Source: Marinilabiliaceae bacterium
GTDB taxonomy: Bacteria > Bacteroidota > Bacteroidia > Bacteroidales > Marinilabiliaceae
Assembly: GCA_027010905.1 (NCBI GenBank)
Contig: JALVBA010000183.1
Location: 1 to 25,939, forward strand
Reading direction: 5' to 3'
DNA length: 25,939 nucleotides
Position 1 is the first letter of the stretch, and every line of letters begins with the position of its first letter. Below are positions 1-8,016 of the stretch, piece by piece. Made by a program: the position numbers and the translations under genes. Below the pieces are notes generated by a model. The model was not told the DNA's origin. It made no database searches and saw only the letters and a program-made list of their open reading frames with translations.

Positions 1-1182
1 AGCCTTTTACAAGGTTCCGAAACCGGAACGGTTATCTATTCCGAAACACATTCGCTCTCTACAAACGATTATGGACTGGTAAACATAAAAATCGGGGAAG
101 GAACAAAAATCTCCGGAGATTTTTCTCCGGTCGGTTGGGGCGATGTTATCTTTACAAAAGTTGAAATCGACCCCGCAGGAGGAAGTTCTTACTCGCACCT
201 TGCCACAACAAAACTTTCGTCGGTGCCGTATGCTTTTAAAGCACAAACCGTTGTTAACGATGCCGTTGATGATGCCGATGCCGACTCTACAAACGAACTT
301 CAAACGCTAAGTTTGACAGAAACACTGCTTGAGCTTTCTGATGGTGGCTCTGTTACTTTGCCAGCTTCGCCGTGGAGCGAAGATGCTGATGGTGTATTTG
401 AAGCAAAAGTTTATTATAGGGGAGCTAAATTTATTCAAATTGGGGATGCCGTAAGTCCTACAATAAAAACAAAATCGGCAACATATTCTGCTCCTGCAAA
501 ATTAGATATAAGAACAGAAGGCAGAACGGGATTGAGAGTTACATCTGATGCTTATTCAGCAATGTATGTTTCTAATAGTGGCAATGGTGCTGCAGTGAGG
601 CTTATTTCTAATTCAAATAATTCTCCCACAGCTAATTTCTATAATAATGGCAGCGGTGGAGCTGCAAGATTTAACGATCCAATACAAATAAAAGATGGCA
701 CAGAAGGAGATGGTAGGGTTTTAACTTCTGATGCCAACGGAGTTGCCTCGTGGAAAAGTGATTTAAGTGTTAATGATTTAACTGCTAACGGCGATGTATT
801 TATAAATCAAAATCTAGAGGTTGCTGATGAAATTACTGTAGCGAACTTAGATCTTTCAGGAACTAAAATAACAGCAACTACCACCGGAACCTCAAATAAC
901 ATGCTCCCTTTTGCTTATGGAACAATTACAAAAACTGGCGGAAAAACAGGTTGCACCTCAAATGTTGGAACTGTTACCAGATATAATGCCGGTCAATTTG
1001 CTGTTGAGATTGCCAATTTAGGAAGCAATTATACTGTTGTTGTTACACCGTATGGCGGTAGTGCTTACATAACAGGTGCTGTCACATACAGGGGAACAAC
1101 CAAGTTTAATGCAAGTATCTGGGAAACAGAAGATAATGAGTACTACGACGGAGGATTTTCGTTTATTGTTTACAAGCCATGA
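1..1182 (+). CDS. Large secreted beta-rich (tail-fibre/adhesin-like) protein, 5' end missing
   Basis: The frame is open from base 1, so the gene begins upstream of the window; about 393 codons are visible. The first visible residues (around QGSETGTVIYSETHS, then GLVNIKIGEG and KLSSVPYAFKA) match the conserved N-terminal module of Bacteroidota secreted proteins that often carry tail-fibre-like repeats. In that family this module normally follows a signal peptide and about 40 residues, so little is probably missing. The middle holds low-complexity Ser/Asn/Gly beta repeats and the phrase GRVLTSDANGVASWKS, a common linker in these proteins. The C-terminus (about 85 residues, ending FIVYKP) looks like a compact beta domain. 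No C-terminal T9SS sorting signal is visible. The stop codon overlaps the next start (ATGA at 1179-1182), so the two genes are probably translated together. The role is inferred to be surface or extracellular; no enzymatic motif is seen. Confidence 0.75.
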   Translation, partial: SLLQGSETGTVIYSETHSLSTNDYGLVNIKIGEGTKISGDFSPVGWGDVIFTKVEIDPAGGSSYSHLATTKLSSVPYAFKAQTVVNDAVDDADADSTNELQTLSLTETLLELSDGGSVTLPASPWSEDADGVFEAKVYYRGAKFIQIGDAVSPTIKTKSATYSAPAKLDIRTEGRTGLRVTSDAYSAMYVSNSGNGAAVRLISNSNNSPTANFYNNGSGGAARFNDPIQIKDGTEGDGRVLTSDANGVASWKSDLSVNDLTANGDVFINQNLEVADEITVANLDLSGTKITATTTGTSNNMLPFAYGTITKTGGKTGCTSNVGTVTRYNAGQFAVEIANLGSNYTVVVTPYGGSAYITGAVTYRGTTKFNASIWETEDNEYYDGGFSFIVYKP

Positions 1183-1661
1183 AAAATATTATGAATAATT
1201 TAATAGGTTTAATTGTACTTATACTACTTTTCACGGGCAACTTACAAGCTCAAAAAGTAATTTCGGCAAACGGAGGTACGGCAACTGCTGCCGGAACAGA
1301 GGTGAGTTGGACCATTGGCGAGCCAATTACAGCAACCGTTTCCGATGGAACGACAACGCTAACACAGGGATTTCACCAAACAAAACTTACAGTTACGGCT
1401 GTGAATAAGATTCAGGTTGCAGGAGTTGAGATAAAAGTTTATCCCAACCCAACATCCGATTATGTTACTGTCCATTTTAGTAAAGTGGTAGAAAAACCCA
1501 CCTACCTGCTTTTCGATTTATCGGGGAGATTGATTCAGCAAAAAAACATAGAATCGACCGATGCAAAAATTGATATGACGGGATATGCGGGAGGTTCGTA
1601 TGTATTAAAACTGAACAGCGGACAACAACCGTTACAAACGTTTAAGATAATTAAACGGTAA
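1179..1661 (+). CDS. Small T9SS type A sorting-domain protein
   Basis: A 160-residue exported protein. Residues 1-25 form a signal peptide with hydrophobic core LIGLIVLILLF and cleavage after LQA before Q. Residues 26-75 resemble a short repeat common in Bacteroidota secreted proteins (GGTATAAGTEVSWTIGEP and LTQGFHQ). Residues 85-160 are a type IX secretion C-terminal sorting domain: VYPNPTSDYV, then LFDLSGRLI, then YVLKLNS, ending in a basic KIIKR. The family is exported by Sec, carried across the outer membrane by the T9SS, and usually anchored at the surface or released. There is hardly any cargo between the signal and the sorting domain. The start at 1179 overlaps the preceding stop; an alternative ATG at 1191 would give nearly the same signal peptide. 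Partnership with the upstream beta-rich protein is inferred from the overlap. Confidence 0.85.
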   Translation: MKNIMNNLIGLIVLILLFTGNLQAQKVISANGGTATAAGTEVSWTIGEPITATVSDGTTTLTQGFHQTKLTVTAVNKIQVAGVEIKVYPNPTSDYVTVHFSKVVEKPTYLLFDLSGRLIQQKNIESTDAKIDMTGYAGGSYVLKLNSGQQPLQTFKIIKR

Positions 1662-1691
1662 TAGCGATAAAAATAATTATCCTCAGAAAAT

Positions 1692-1730
1692 AAATTAATG
1701 GTGAGATTTTTTAAATCTCACCATTAATTT
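1692..1730. terminator. Bidirectional hairpin terminator
   Basis: A perfect 18-bp inverted repeat (1692-1709 and 1713-1730) with a 3-nt loop. The arms begin with AAA and end with TTT, so an A/T tract follows the hairpin on both strands. It lies between the convergent genes ending at 1661 (plus) and 1800 (minus) and can serve both. Confidence 0.75.
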
Positions 1731-1799
1731 TACCCTTTGAAACTAATCAAAGTTAGATAAAAACCCCGCAATAATGATTAAAAAATAGAGGGGACTTTT

Positions 1800-2702
1800 T
1801 CACGTTTGACTTTTTATCCTCGAAAAAAATCTCAAAACACTGTTTTTTACAGATTTAATTTTTACCATTCCAATCAATAGATAAGTCCTGAAGCCACCGG
1901 CCGATTTCGTTAACTCGTTACGGTAGTACTCCTGTTGGTTTCTACTGCCAATCTCCACAGCCTCATTTTGCATTGCTTTAAGATAATTTACTAATGCACT
2001 GAGTGAGATCTCCTCCTTATGCTTCTCAATAAAAAGTTTTTGTGATGAGAAATGCGTGTCATCAAGCTTTTGCTTGTATCCTGTTTTCCAATGTATTTTT
2101 ACAGTTGGTAATGTGTCACACCTGAAATCGAATCTATCGGCAAAACGAATTGAGAAGTCATAGTCCTGATTTCTAAACAGATTCTCGTCCCACCTAATCT
2201 GTTTTGCTGCGTCAGCTCTGTAAAAATGCGAAGGTGTAGGGCAGAAACCATCGGTTAACAGAAAGTCAGTCATACTCTCATTTTTTTCCAAAGGTCTACT
2301 GTGCTTAATTTTCTCCCTTACTCCATCGTAGATGTAGGCACTTCCAAAAATTCCATCGCAACCACGATTTTTTATCATCTCAACTCTCCGCTCCAGATGC
2401 TCGGGTAGATACTCATCATCGGCATCAAGCATAGCGATATATTCTCCTTTTGCTTTACTAACACCTCTGTTTCGTGCTACATTGGCATTCACATGATTCT
2501 CATTTCTGGTGAGAGACACTCTTTCATCACCAAACGAATCGACAATCTCTTTTATGTTCTCTTCTGAGCCATCATCAACTACAATTATTTCAAAGTTCTG
2601 CTCAGTCTGATTCAGCACACTCTCAATGGCTCGCCTGAGTTCGGAAGTATGGTTGTATACCGGTATAATTACAGAGATTAAATTTTGATTATTTGTAGTC
2701 AT
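1800..2702 (-). CDS. Family 2 glycosyltransferase
   Basis: A 300-residue GT-A fold glycosyltransferase (GT2). The N-terminus has the nucleotide-sugar core: SVIIPVYNH (residues 10-18), the acidic VVDDGS (41-46), ARNRG (76-80) and the metal-binding LDADDEY (92-98). The second half carries an FRNQDYDFSIRFA segment, the usual acceptor-side region with the catalytic-base area. There are no clear membrane spans, so it is probably cytosolic or membrane-associated. Such enzymes move sugars from UDP/GDP donors onto polysaccharide, lipid or protein acceptors; the acceptor cannot be told here. It lies 51 nt downstream of the LD-carboxypeptidase on the same strand and probably shares its transcript. A link to cell envelope work is inferred from that neighbour. 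Confidence 0.88.
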   Translation of the reverse strand: MTTNNQNLISVIIPVYNHTSELRRAIESVLNQTEQNFEIIVVDDGSEENIKEIVDSFGDERVSLTRNENHVNANVARNRGVSKAKGEYIAMLDADDEYLPEHLERRVEMIKNRGCDGIFGSAYIYDGVREKIKHSRPLEKNESMTDFLLTDGFCPTPSHFYRADAAKQIRWDENLFRNQDYDFSIRFADRFDFRCDTLPTVKIHWKTGYKQKLDDTHFSSQKLFIEKHKEEISLSALVNYLKAMQNEAVEIGSRNQQEYYRNELTKSAGGFRTYLLIGMVKIKSVKNSVLRFFSRIKSQT

Positions 2703-2753
2703 CTTTTCAGTCTGATTGTTATTCAGGGTTGTGGGCTTTAACTCATAATCTCT

Positions 2754-3656
2754 CTAAAACTCCAAAACTCCCTTCTGTTGAGTAATATTAAGTGACACCC
2801 TCTTCCCGAATACCAATGGTTGATTCACCTCTCCATGCCCGGCCGGAAAATCAAACAGTACCGGATAGTCGTACTCTTTTACAGCATCATTAATAATCTC
2901 ATAGGGGTTAGAGCCATAGGGTATGTCACTATCAATCATCTCGGAGAACTCACCAACAATTAGGCCACGAAGATGTTTTAGCACCCCACCGTTATTAAGG
3001 TTTATCATCATCCTGTCGAGATGATACAGTTTCTCACCAACATCCTCAATAAACAGTATTTTTTCGTGAGGGTCGAAGTCGAGCGAAGTACCCCTCAGAC
3101 TGTAGAGGACTGACAGATTACCTCCAATCAACTCACCTTCGGCACTACCTTTCCTGTTGAGAGGGTGTGCCGGAATCTCATAAGTGGGAAGAATCCCTTT
3201 CAGAATATTGAACAGGTTAGTCAGGTCTTCATCTCCGGCAGAACGACCTGAGAAGTTCTTTGGCATAGGGCCGTGTACCGAAGCTACCCCCAAATTGTTT
3301 TGTAGTTTTGAGTGTAGCACGGTAATATCGCTAAATCCAACAATCCATTTGGGGTTTTGCAGGAAATGTGTGAAGTCAAGATTTTTAATGATACGATTGG
3401 TGCCATACCCTCCTCTGGCACACATAACCACGTCAACATCGGTGCTGTTTAGGATATGCTGCATGTCGGCTATACGCTGCCGGTCACTGCCTGCAAATTG
3501 ATGATAGCTGCTAAGCAGATGCTCTCCGGTAACAACTCTGAAGCCCTGTTTGTGAAGGAACTCTTTTGAGAACCCAATCACTTCAGCCTCTATTTTACCT
3601 GCCGGTGCTACAATGCCAATTGTTGCGCCCTCATTGATGAACCTTGGAAAAATCAT
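2754..3656 (-). CDS. LD-carboxypeptidase (peptidase family S66, muramoyltetrapeptide carboxypeptidase)
   Basis: A 300-residue protein of normal length for S66. These serine peptidases remove the terminal D-alanine from the murein tetrapeptide (L-Lys/meso-DAP to D-Ala bond) during peptidoglycan recycling, usually in the cytosol; no signal peptide is seen here. The catalytic triad is visible: Ser109 in GFSDIT (nucleophile elbow), Glu204 in FIEDVGEKLYHLDRM, and His274 in FPAGHGEVNQP. RGGYGTNRI (81-89) is the conserved loop next to the active site, and IGGNLSVLYSLRGT (177-190) is also typical. The start at 3656 leaves MIFPRFINEGATIGIVAPAG, the usual family N-terminus. It is divergent from metG, with a -7 promoter box at 3692-3685. 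Confidence 0.9.
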   Translation of the reverse strand: MIFPRFINEGATIGIVAPAGKIEAEVIGFSKEFLHKQGFRVVTGEHLLSSYHQFAGSDRQRIADMQHILNSTDVDVVMCARGGYGTNRIIKNLDFTHFLQNPKWIVGFSDITVLHSKLQNNLGVASVHGPMPKNFSGRSAGDEDLTNLFNILKGILPTYEIPAHPLNRKGSAEGELIGGNLSVLYSLRGTSLDFDPHEKILFIEDVGEKLYHLDRMMINLNNGGVLKHLRGLIVGEFSEMIDSDIPYGSNPYEIINDAVKEYDYPVLFDFPAGHGEVNQPLVFGKRVSLNITQQKGVLEF

Positions 3657-3684
3657 TAAAAAACAGTTTAATAAAACGTATGTC

Positions 3685-3692
3685 CAAAATTA
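3685..3692 (-). promoter_or_regulatory. -7 promoter box for the LD-carboxypeptidase operon
   Basis: On the minus strand the bases read TAATTTTG, a match to the Bacteroidota -7 consensus TAnnTTTG. It lies about 28 nt before the ATG at 3656. No clear -33 element was found at the expected distance. Confidence 0.45.
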
Positions 3693-3702
3693 AATGTTTG
3701 GT

Positions 3703-3710
3703 TATCTTTG
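3703..3710 (+). promoter_or_regulatory. -7 promoter box for metG
   Basis: The bases read TATCTTTG, an exact TAnnTTTG match, about 30 nt before the chosen metG start at 3740. It argues against the more upstream in-frame ATGs at 3644 and 3680, which precede the box. The -33 element is not obvious. Confidence 0.5.
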
Positions 3711-3739
3711 TGAAGTTAATAAAAATGCCACTAATTCTT

Positions 3740-5782
3740 ATGGAACAAAAGAACAATTTTAAAAGAACGTTAGTTACCACAGCCCTTCCCTATGCTAATG
3801 GACCCGTGCATGTTGGTCATCTTGCTGGAGTATATGTCCCCGCAGACATTTACGTTCGTTACCTTCGTATGAAGGGTGAGGATGTAATTCTTATAGGAGG
3901 TTCTGACGAGCATGGAGTGCCTATCACTCTGAAAGCAAAGAATGAAGGTGTAACTCCACAGGATATTGTTGATAAGTTCCACGGTATAATTAAGAGATCG
4001 TTTGAGGAGTTTGGTATCACTTTCGATATCTACTCGCGTACCACAAATAAAACACACTACGAAACAGCTTCCGGTTTTTTCAAGACTCTTTACGATAAGG
4101 GCGAGTTTATTGAGAAAGTTACGGAGCAGAATTACGATGAAGAGGCTAAGCAGTTTCTTGCCGATCGTTATATCACGGGTACTTGTCCGCACTGTAAGAG
4201 TGAAGGTGCATATGGCGATCAGTGCGAGAGTTGCGGAACATCGCTTAATGCCACAGACCTGATTAATCCAAAATCGACAATTTCAGGAGGTGCTCTTGTG
4301 TTAAAAGAGACCAAGCACTGGTATCTTCCACTGGATAAGCATGAGCCGTTTCTGAAAAAGTGGATTCTTGAAGAGCATAAAGAGTGGAAACCTAATGTTT
4401 ACGGTCAGTGTAAATCGTGGCTCGATATGGGTTTGCAGCCACGTGCGGTTAGTCGCGACCTTAACTGGGGGGTACCGGTGCCTGTTGAAGGTGCTGAGGG
4501 TAAAGTGCTCTATGTATGGTTTGATGCTCCTATCGGATATATCTCTGCAACCAAAGAGTTGACTCCTGAATGGGAGAAGTACTGGAAAGACCCTGAATCA
4601 CGAATGGTACATTTCATCGGTAAGGACAATATCGTATTTCACTGTATCGTGTTTCCGGCTATGCTTAAAGCTGAAGGTAGTTACATTCTACCCGATAATG
4701 TTCCTTCCAATGAGTTTCTTAATCTCGAAGGGGATAAGATATCAACATCACGTAACTGGGCAGTTTGGCTGCATGAGTATCTGGTTGATTTTAAAGATAA
4801 GCAGGATGTTCTCAGGTACGTGCTCACTGCTAATGCTCCTGAAACAAAAGACAATGATTTTACCTGGAAGGATTTTCAGGCACGAAATAATAATGAATTG
4901 GTTGCCATACTGGGTAATTTTGTGAACCGTGCTCTGGTTCTAACTCAAAAATATTACAACGGTGCTGTTCCTGCACCGGGCGAATTCACCGACTATGACA
5001 AGGAGACTATTGCAGAGATACCTGCCATTGTGAAGAGGGTGGAGCGTGCATTGGATCACTATAAATTCAGGGAAGCAATTAAGGAGGCGATGAATCTGGC
5101 TCGACTTGGAAATAAGTATCTTGCCGATAGTGAGCCTTGGAAATTGATAAAGACGGATGAGGAGAGGGTGAAGACTATTATGAATATTGCACTTCAGATT
5201 ACAGCAAATCTCGCTGTTCTGATGGAGCCGTTCCTTCCATTCACTGCTAAGAAGATGCAGCAGATGATAAACCTTGACTCTCTCAAGTGGGATGCGTGTG
5301 GGAAAACAGACCTCCTCTTGGTGGGGCATTTAACTAATAAACCGGAGTTGCTGTTCGCTAAGATTGAAGATGAAACGATTCAGGTACAACTCGATAAGCT
5401 GGCAAAGACAAAAGAGGTAAACGATGCTGCAAACAGAGAGGTGGCTCCTGTTAAAGATGATATATCATTTGATGATTTCACAAAGATGGATATCAGAGTA
5501 GGGACAATACTCGAGGCTGAGAAAGTTGCTAAAACAAAGAAGCTATTGAAGCTGCTTGTTGATACAGGTATCGACAAACGCACTGTTGTTTCGGGTATTG
5601 CCGAATTCTTTACTCCTGAAGATATTATTGGAAAGCAAGTTAGTATTCTGGTTAATCTTGCTCCACGAAAAATCAGGGGTATAGAGTCGCAGGGAATGAT
5701 ACTGATGGCTGAGGATGCTAACGGAGAGCTCTCATTCATCATGCCCGATAAAGAGGTAAAACCCGGGTCTGAAGTGAGGTAG
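3740..5782 (+). CDS. metG: Methionyl-tRNA synthetase
   Basis: A cytosolic class I synthetase that charges tRNA-Met, 680 residues from the chosen start. The HIGH-type signature is HVGH (residues 24-27), inside TALPYANGPVHVGHLAG. A CPHCKSEGAYGDQCESCG knuckle (near residue 150) is the zinc-binding connective insert. KISTS (333-337) is the KMSKS-equivalent loop. The anticodon-binding helical domain follows, and the last ~110 residues (from DISFDDFTKMDIRVGTI) are the EMAPII/Trbp-like tRNA-binding and dimerisation domain, giving the long form common in Bacteroidota. The frame stays open upstream to an ATG at 3644, but those residues have no family character and lie over the promoter box at 3703. 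ATG at 3725 is a weaker alternative. Confidence 0.96.
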   Translation: MEQKNNFKRTLVTTALPYANGPVHVGHLAGVYVPADIYVRYLRMKGEDVILIGGSDEHGVPITLKAKNEGVTPQDIVDKFHGIIKRSFEEFGITFDIYSRTTNKTHYETASGFFKTLYDKGEFIEKVTEQNYDEEAKQFLADRYITGTCPHCKSEGAYGDQCESCGTSLNATDLINPKSTISGGALVLKETKHWYLPLDKHEPFLKKWILEEHKEWKPNVYGQCKSWLDMGLQPRAVSRDLNWGVPVPVEGAEGKVLYVWFDAPIGYISATKELTPEWEKYWKDPESRMVHFIGKDNIVFHCIVFPAMLKAEGSYILPDNVPSNEFLNLEGDKISTSRNWAVWLHEYLVDFKDKQDVLRYVLTANAPETKDNDFTWKDFQARNNNELVAILGNFVNRALVLTQKYYNGAVPAPGEFTDYDKETIAEIPAIVKRVERALDHYKFREAIKEAMNLARLGNKYLADSEPWKLIKTDEERVKTIMNIALQITANLAVLMEPFLPFTAKKMQQMINLDSLKWDACGKTDLLLVGHLTNKPELLFAKIEDETIQVQLDKLAKTKEVNDAANREVAPVKDDISFDDFTKMDIRVGTILEAEKVAKTKKLLKLLVDTGIDKRTVVSGIAEFFTPEDIIGKQVSILVNLAPRKIRGIESQGMILMAEDANGELSFIMPDKEVKPGSEVR

Positions 5783-5820
5783 GATGTTTGTAGTTTGTTC
5801 GTTGCCTTTTGCCTTTCTAA

Positions 5821-6105
5821 TTACGCCTGCCTGCCCAGCAACCAATATACCTTAATTTTTTTTGAGATCTCATCAGCATGACCGGTGTAGAATCTGGCAA
5901 TCAAAGACCACACCTCAACTTGTATCTGCTGGTGCTGTAAAGTGATATATTTGTGTATCATCGTTCTCTACTCTTCCGGTAATTGCTCATCACTAATAGT
6001 ATCGATGTAGTTTACCATCTCTGCCATGTTCTAATCCTCTCCGAGTGCTAATGAAGCAGATTTAACATCTTGCAGAAGGCTTGTTGACTGAGCTTTTTGT
6101 AATCT
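5821..6105 (-). pseudogene. Possible decayed coding sequence with two in-frame TAG stops
   Basis: On the minus strand one frame runs from 6105 down to a TAA at 5821-5823 (94 codons) and is broken only by TAG at 6031-6033 and TAG at 5968-5970. The pieces read like normal protein: SLALGED, then MAEMVNYIDTISDEQLPEE, then a 46-residue stretch starting MIHKYITLQHQQIQVEVWS and ending KKIKVYWLLGRQA. The predicted segments are helical and amphipathic. The family is not recognised. Just upstream, another frame also looks protein-like (TVEDYKKLSQQAFCKML), which would fit an added frameshift. It fills most of the gap between metG and tRNA-Lys. A small intact gene starting at 5961 is the alternative. Confidence is low because the call rests on protein-like appearance only. 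Confidence 0.35.
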
Positions 6106-6137
6106 TCAACGGTTTCTTACGCCCAAACAGTGCAATT

Positions 6138-6171
6138 AAAAAAGCCGCCTAACCGTAGAGGAAAGGCAGCT
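6138..6171 (-). terminator. Rho-independent terminator of tRNA-Lys
   Basis: On the minus strand an 8-bp stem (AGCTGCCT with AGGCGGCT, one U-G wobble; arms 6171-6164 and 6150-6143) is followed by a run of T (6143-6138). It starts 9 nt after the encoded CCA of the tRNA. Confidence 0.75.
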
Positions 6172-6179
6172 TCTGTATT

Positions 6180-6255
6180 TGGTGACCCAGCTGAGGCTCG
6201 AACTCAGGACCCACGCCTTAAAAGGGCGTTGCTCTACCAACTGAGCTACTGAGTC
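6180..6255 (-). tRNA. tRNA-Lys (anticodon UUU)
   Basis: The 73-nt body spans 6255-6183, with CCA encoded at 6182-6180. The acceptor stem pairs GACTCAG with CTGGGTC (one T-G), with discriminator A. The D-arm region holds AGCTCAGTTGGTAGAGC. The anticodon stem ACGCC/GGCGT encloses loop CTTTTAA, so the anticodon is TTT. The T-arm carries GTTCGAGCC. It has its own promoter and terminator and stands alone. Confidence 0.97.
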
Positions 6256-6276
6256 TCCTTTTGCATATTTGCGGTG

Positions 6277-6308
6277 CAAAGGTAATTTTATTTTTCAGAA
6301 AATACAAA
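6277..6308 (-). promoter_or_regulatory. Promoter of tRNA-Lys
   Basis: On the minus strand TTTG (6308-6305), a 20-nt spacer and TACCTTTG (6284-6277) match both Bacteroidota sigma-ABfr elements. The predicted start is near 6271, about 16 nt before the mature 5' end at 6255. Confidence 0.7.
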
Positions 6309-6380
6309 GATGTATTGTTGATTAGGACTAATATTTTGTTGAAATAAAAGTAACTACCTTGATTATATGATAATTGTTAA

Positions 6381-6411
6381 TTGTTTTTATTGACAAATAA
6401 ATGTAACTTTA
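6381..6411 (+). promoter_or_regulatory. Putative promoter of the AmmeMemoRadiSam cluster
   Basis: TTG (6381-6383), 20 nt, then TAACTTTA (6404-6411), which matches seven of eight positions of TAnnTTTG if the variable bases are counted. The start would be near 6418, leaving a leader of about 16 nt before ATG 6434. Confidence 0.45.
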
Positions 6412-6433
6412 GTTCAGTATTAATAATCAAGGT

Positions 6434-7933
6434 ATGAGGTTGGCGATTAAAATCGGTATAATTTTATTAATATTAATATGCTGGTTGGTTGGTGTGGAAA
6501 TTAAAGCACAGGTAAATATGGGAAAAGGTAAAGAGAGAGAGCCTGTGGTGGCAGGTAAATTTTATGAGGAGAATAAGGATGCTTTGATGTCTGAGGTAAA
6601 GGGATATCTGACACTTCAGAGTGGTGATGATTACATTGATGATTTAATAGCCTTAATTGTGCCTCATGCAGGTTATGTTTTTTCAGGAAAGGTGGCCGGG
6701 ATGGGATACAAGACTATTAATCCGGAAAGAAAAGTAAATACGATTTTTCTGATTGGGTCAAGCCATCATCTTCATTTTGAGGGCGCATCAATCTACAATA
6801 TTGGCGATTACATTACACCATTGGGGCGTGTTCCGGTAAACAGGAAGATTGCCAATGATTTAATCGTATCATCAAAACAGTTCTCATTTAATCCTAACGC
6901 ACACAGCAAAGAGCACAGTCTTGAGGTGCAATTGCCATTCTTGCAAGTTCAGCTGAAAAGGCCATTTAAAATCGTTCCTATCATTTTGGGAATACAGGAT
7001 CCTTATGTTTGTAAGCAGTTGGCAAAAGAGCTTAATAGGTATTTTGTTCCCGGTAACCTGTTTATCATTAGCAGTGATTTTTCACACTATCCCGATTATC
7101 AAACAGCCGCTGAAACGGATAAGAATACCGCAGAAGCAATTCTGTCGAATAATCCCGACAGGCTTATTAAAGCTGTCAAGGATATTAGACAAAAGCATAA
7201 TCCGGATCTGCTTACCGGACTGTGTGGCTGGACATCAGTACTTACGTTAATGTACATGACACAAAAAGAGAGTGATTTCAAATATAGGCTTCTTGGATAT
7301 CAGAACTCCGGTGATGTCTCCTACGGAGACAAAAACAGAGTTGTTGGGTATAATGCAATCGCTATAACAAAGGAAAACGAATTTACTTTGACTAAGAAGC
7401 GGAAGGAATTATTATTAACTCTGTCGCACAGTGAACTTAATAGGGTTGTTGGTTCTGCAGTAAAGATTGACGTGCCGGATAAGAAGATTCTTGATGAAGA
7501 GCTTGGCACTCATGCCGGTGCTTTTTTGTCGTTGTACAATAATGGAAAGTTGCGCGGTTGTATTGGCAGATTCATCTCTAATCAACCATTGTGGAAAACG
7601 GTGTTGGATATGACAGAAGCTTCTGCAACACAGGATACTCGTTTTCTTCCTGTGAAAAAGGAGGAGTTGAAGAGTATTAAAATTGAGATTTCGGTTTTAA
7701 CTCCACTGAAAAAGATAAGTGATATATCTGAAATAAAATTAGGTAAGCATGGTATCTACATAAAAAAAGGTGCCTATTCGGGAACTTTTCTCCCTCAGGT
7801 TGCTGACAAAACTGGTTGGACAATCGAAGAGTTTCTTGGTCATTGTGCCCGCGATAAGGCGCACATTGGATGGAATGGTTGGAAAGATGCAGAGATATTT
7901 ACTTATAAGGCAATAGTTTTTTCGGATGATTAA
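6434..7933 (+). CDS. AmmeMemoRadiSam system Memo-AMMECR1 fusion (proteins B and A), exported form
   Basis: A 499-residue fusion. Residues 1-26 look like a signal peptide (R2, K6, core IGIILLILICWLVGV, cut near IKA|Q). Residues 36-312 are a Memo domain, related to class III extradiol dioxygenases: VPHAGYVFSG (His78), GSSHHLHFEG (His111/112), HSLEVQLPFL (His161), SSDFSHYP (Asp215, His218) and LCGW (Cys264), so the metal-site residues known from human MEMO1 are kept. Residues 320-499 are an AMMECR1 domain with its signature LRGCIG (373-378) and DTRFLPV (401-407). The molecular activity of both domains is unsettled. The gene leads a same-strand cluster with a metallophosphoesterase and a radical SAM protein, the known partners. 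The export signal is odd because the radical SAM partner looks cytosolic; an internal ATG at 6518 would give a cytosolic form. Confidence 0.92.
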   Translation: MRLAIKIGIILLILICWLVGVEIKAQVNMGKGKEREPVVAGKFYEENKDALMSEVKGYLTLQSGDDYIDDLIALIVPHAGYVFSGKVAGMGYKTINPERKVNTIFLIGSSHHLHFEGASIYNIGDYITPLGRVPVNRKIANDLIVSSKQFSFNPNAHSKEHSLEVQLPFLQVQLKRPFKIVPIILGIQDPYVCKQLAKELNRYFVPGNLFIISSDFSHYPDYQTAAETDKNTAEAILSNNPDRLIKAVKDIRQKHNPDLLTGLCGWTSVLTLMYMTQKESDFKYRLLGYQNSGDVSYGDKNRVVGYNAIAITKENEFTLTKKRKELLLTLSHSELNRVVGSAVKIDVPDKKILDEELGTHAGAFLSLYNNGKLRGCIGRFISNQPLWKTVLDMTEASATQDTRFLPVKKEELKSIKIEISVLTPLKKISDISEIKLGKHGIYIKKGAYSGTFLPQVADKTGWTIEEFLGHCARDKAHIGWNGWKDAEIFTYKAIVFSDD

Positions 7934-7940
7934 TATTAAT

Positions 7941-8004
7941 AACACAGAGACGCAGAGGTTTATTGTAAGATTGATATGGGAATAGTCCTCGGTGTCTCAG
8001 TGTT
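7941..8004. repeat. Imperfect inverted repeat, REP-like
   Basis: AACACAGAGACGCAGAGG (7941-7958) pairs with CCTCGGTGTCTCAGTGTT (7987-8004), 15 of 18 positions, around a 28-nt loop. The wording (aacacagagac...gtctcagtgtt) resembles a dispersed repeat seen in many Bacteroidota and Chlorobi genomes. It fills the gap between the Memo fusion and the phosphoesterase, so transcription of the cluster must pass through it. Confidence 0.5.
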
Positions 8005-8016
8005 CATATACTTAAG

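Noticed and set aside
1800..3656. A capsule or polysaccharide gene cluster around the glycosyltransferase
   Set aside because: Only one glycosyltransferase is present and its neighbours are a peptidase and a T9SS protein; no wzx, wzy or sugar-nucleotide genes are near.
3644..3739. Extended N-terminus for metG (32 extra residues)
   Set aside because: The extra residues lack family character and overlap the -7 box at 3703-3710.
4733..4750. KISTS in place of KMSKS as a defect in metG
   Set aside because: KISTS variants are common in functional methionyl-tRNA synthetases.
5968..6033. The two in-frame TAG codons as recoded (pyrrolysine-like) sites
   Set aside because: No recoding genes are visible, the phylum is not known for it, and other signs point to decay.
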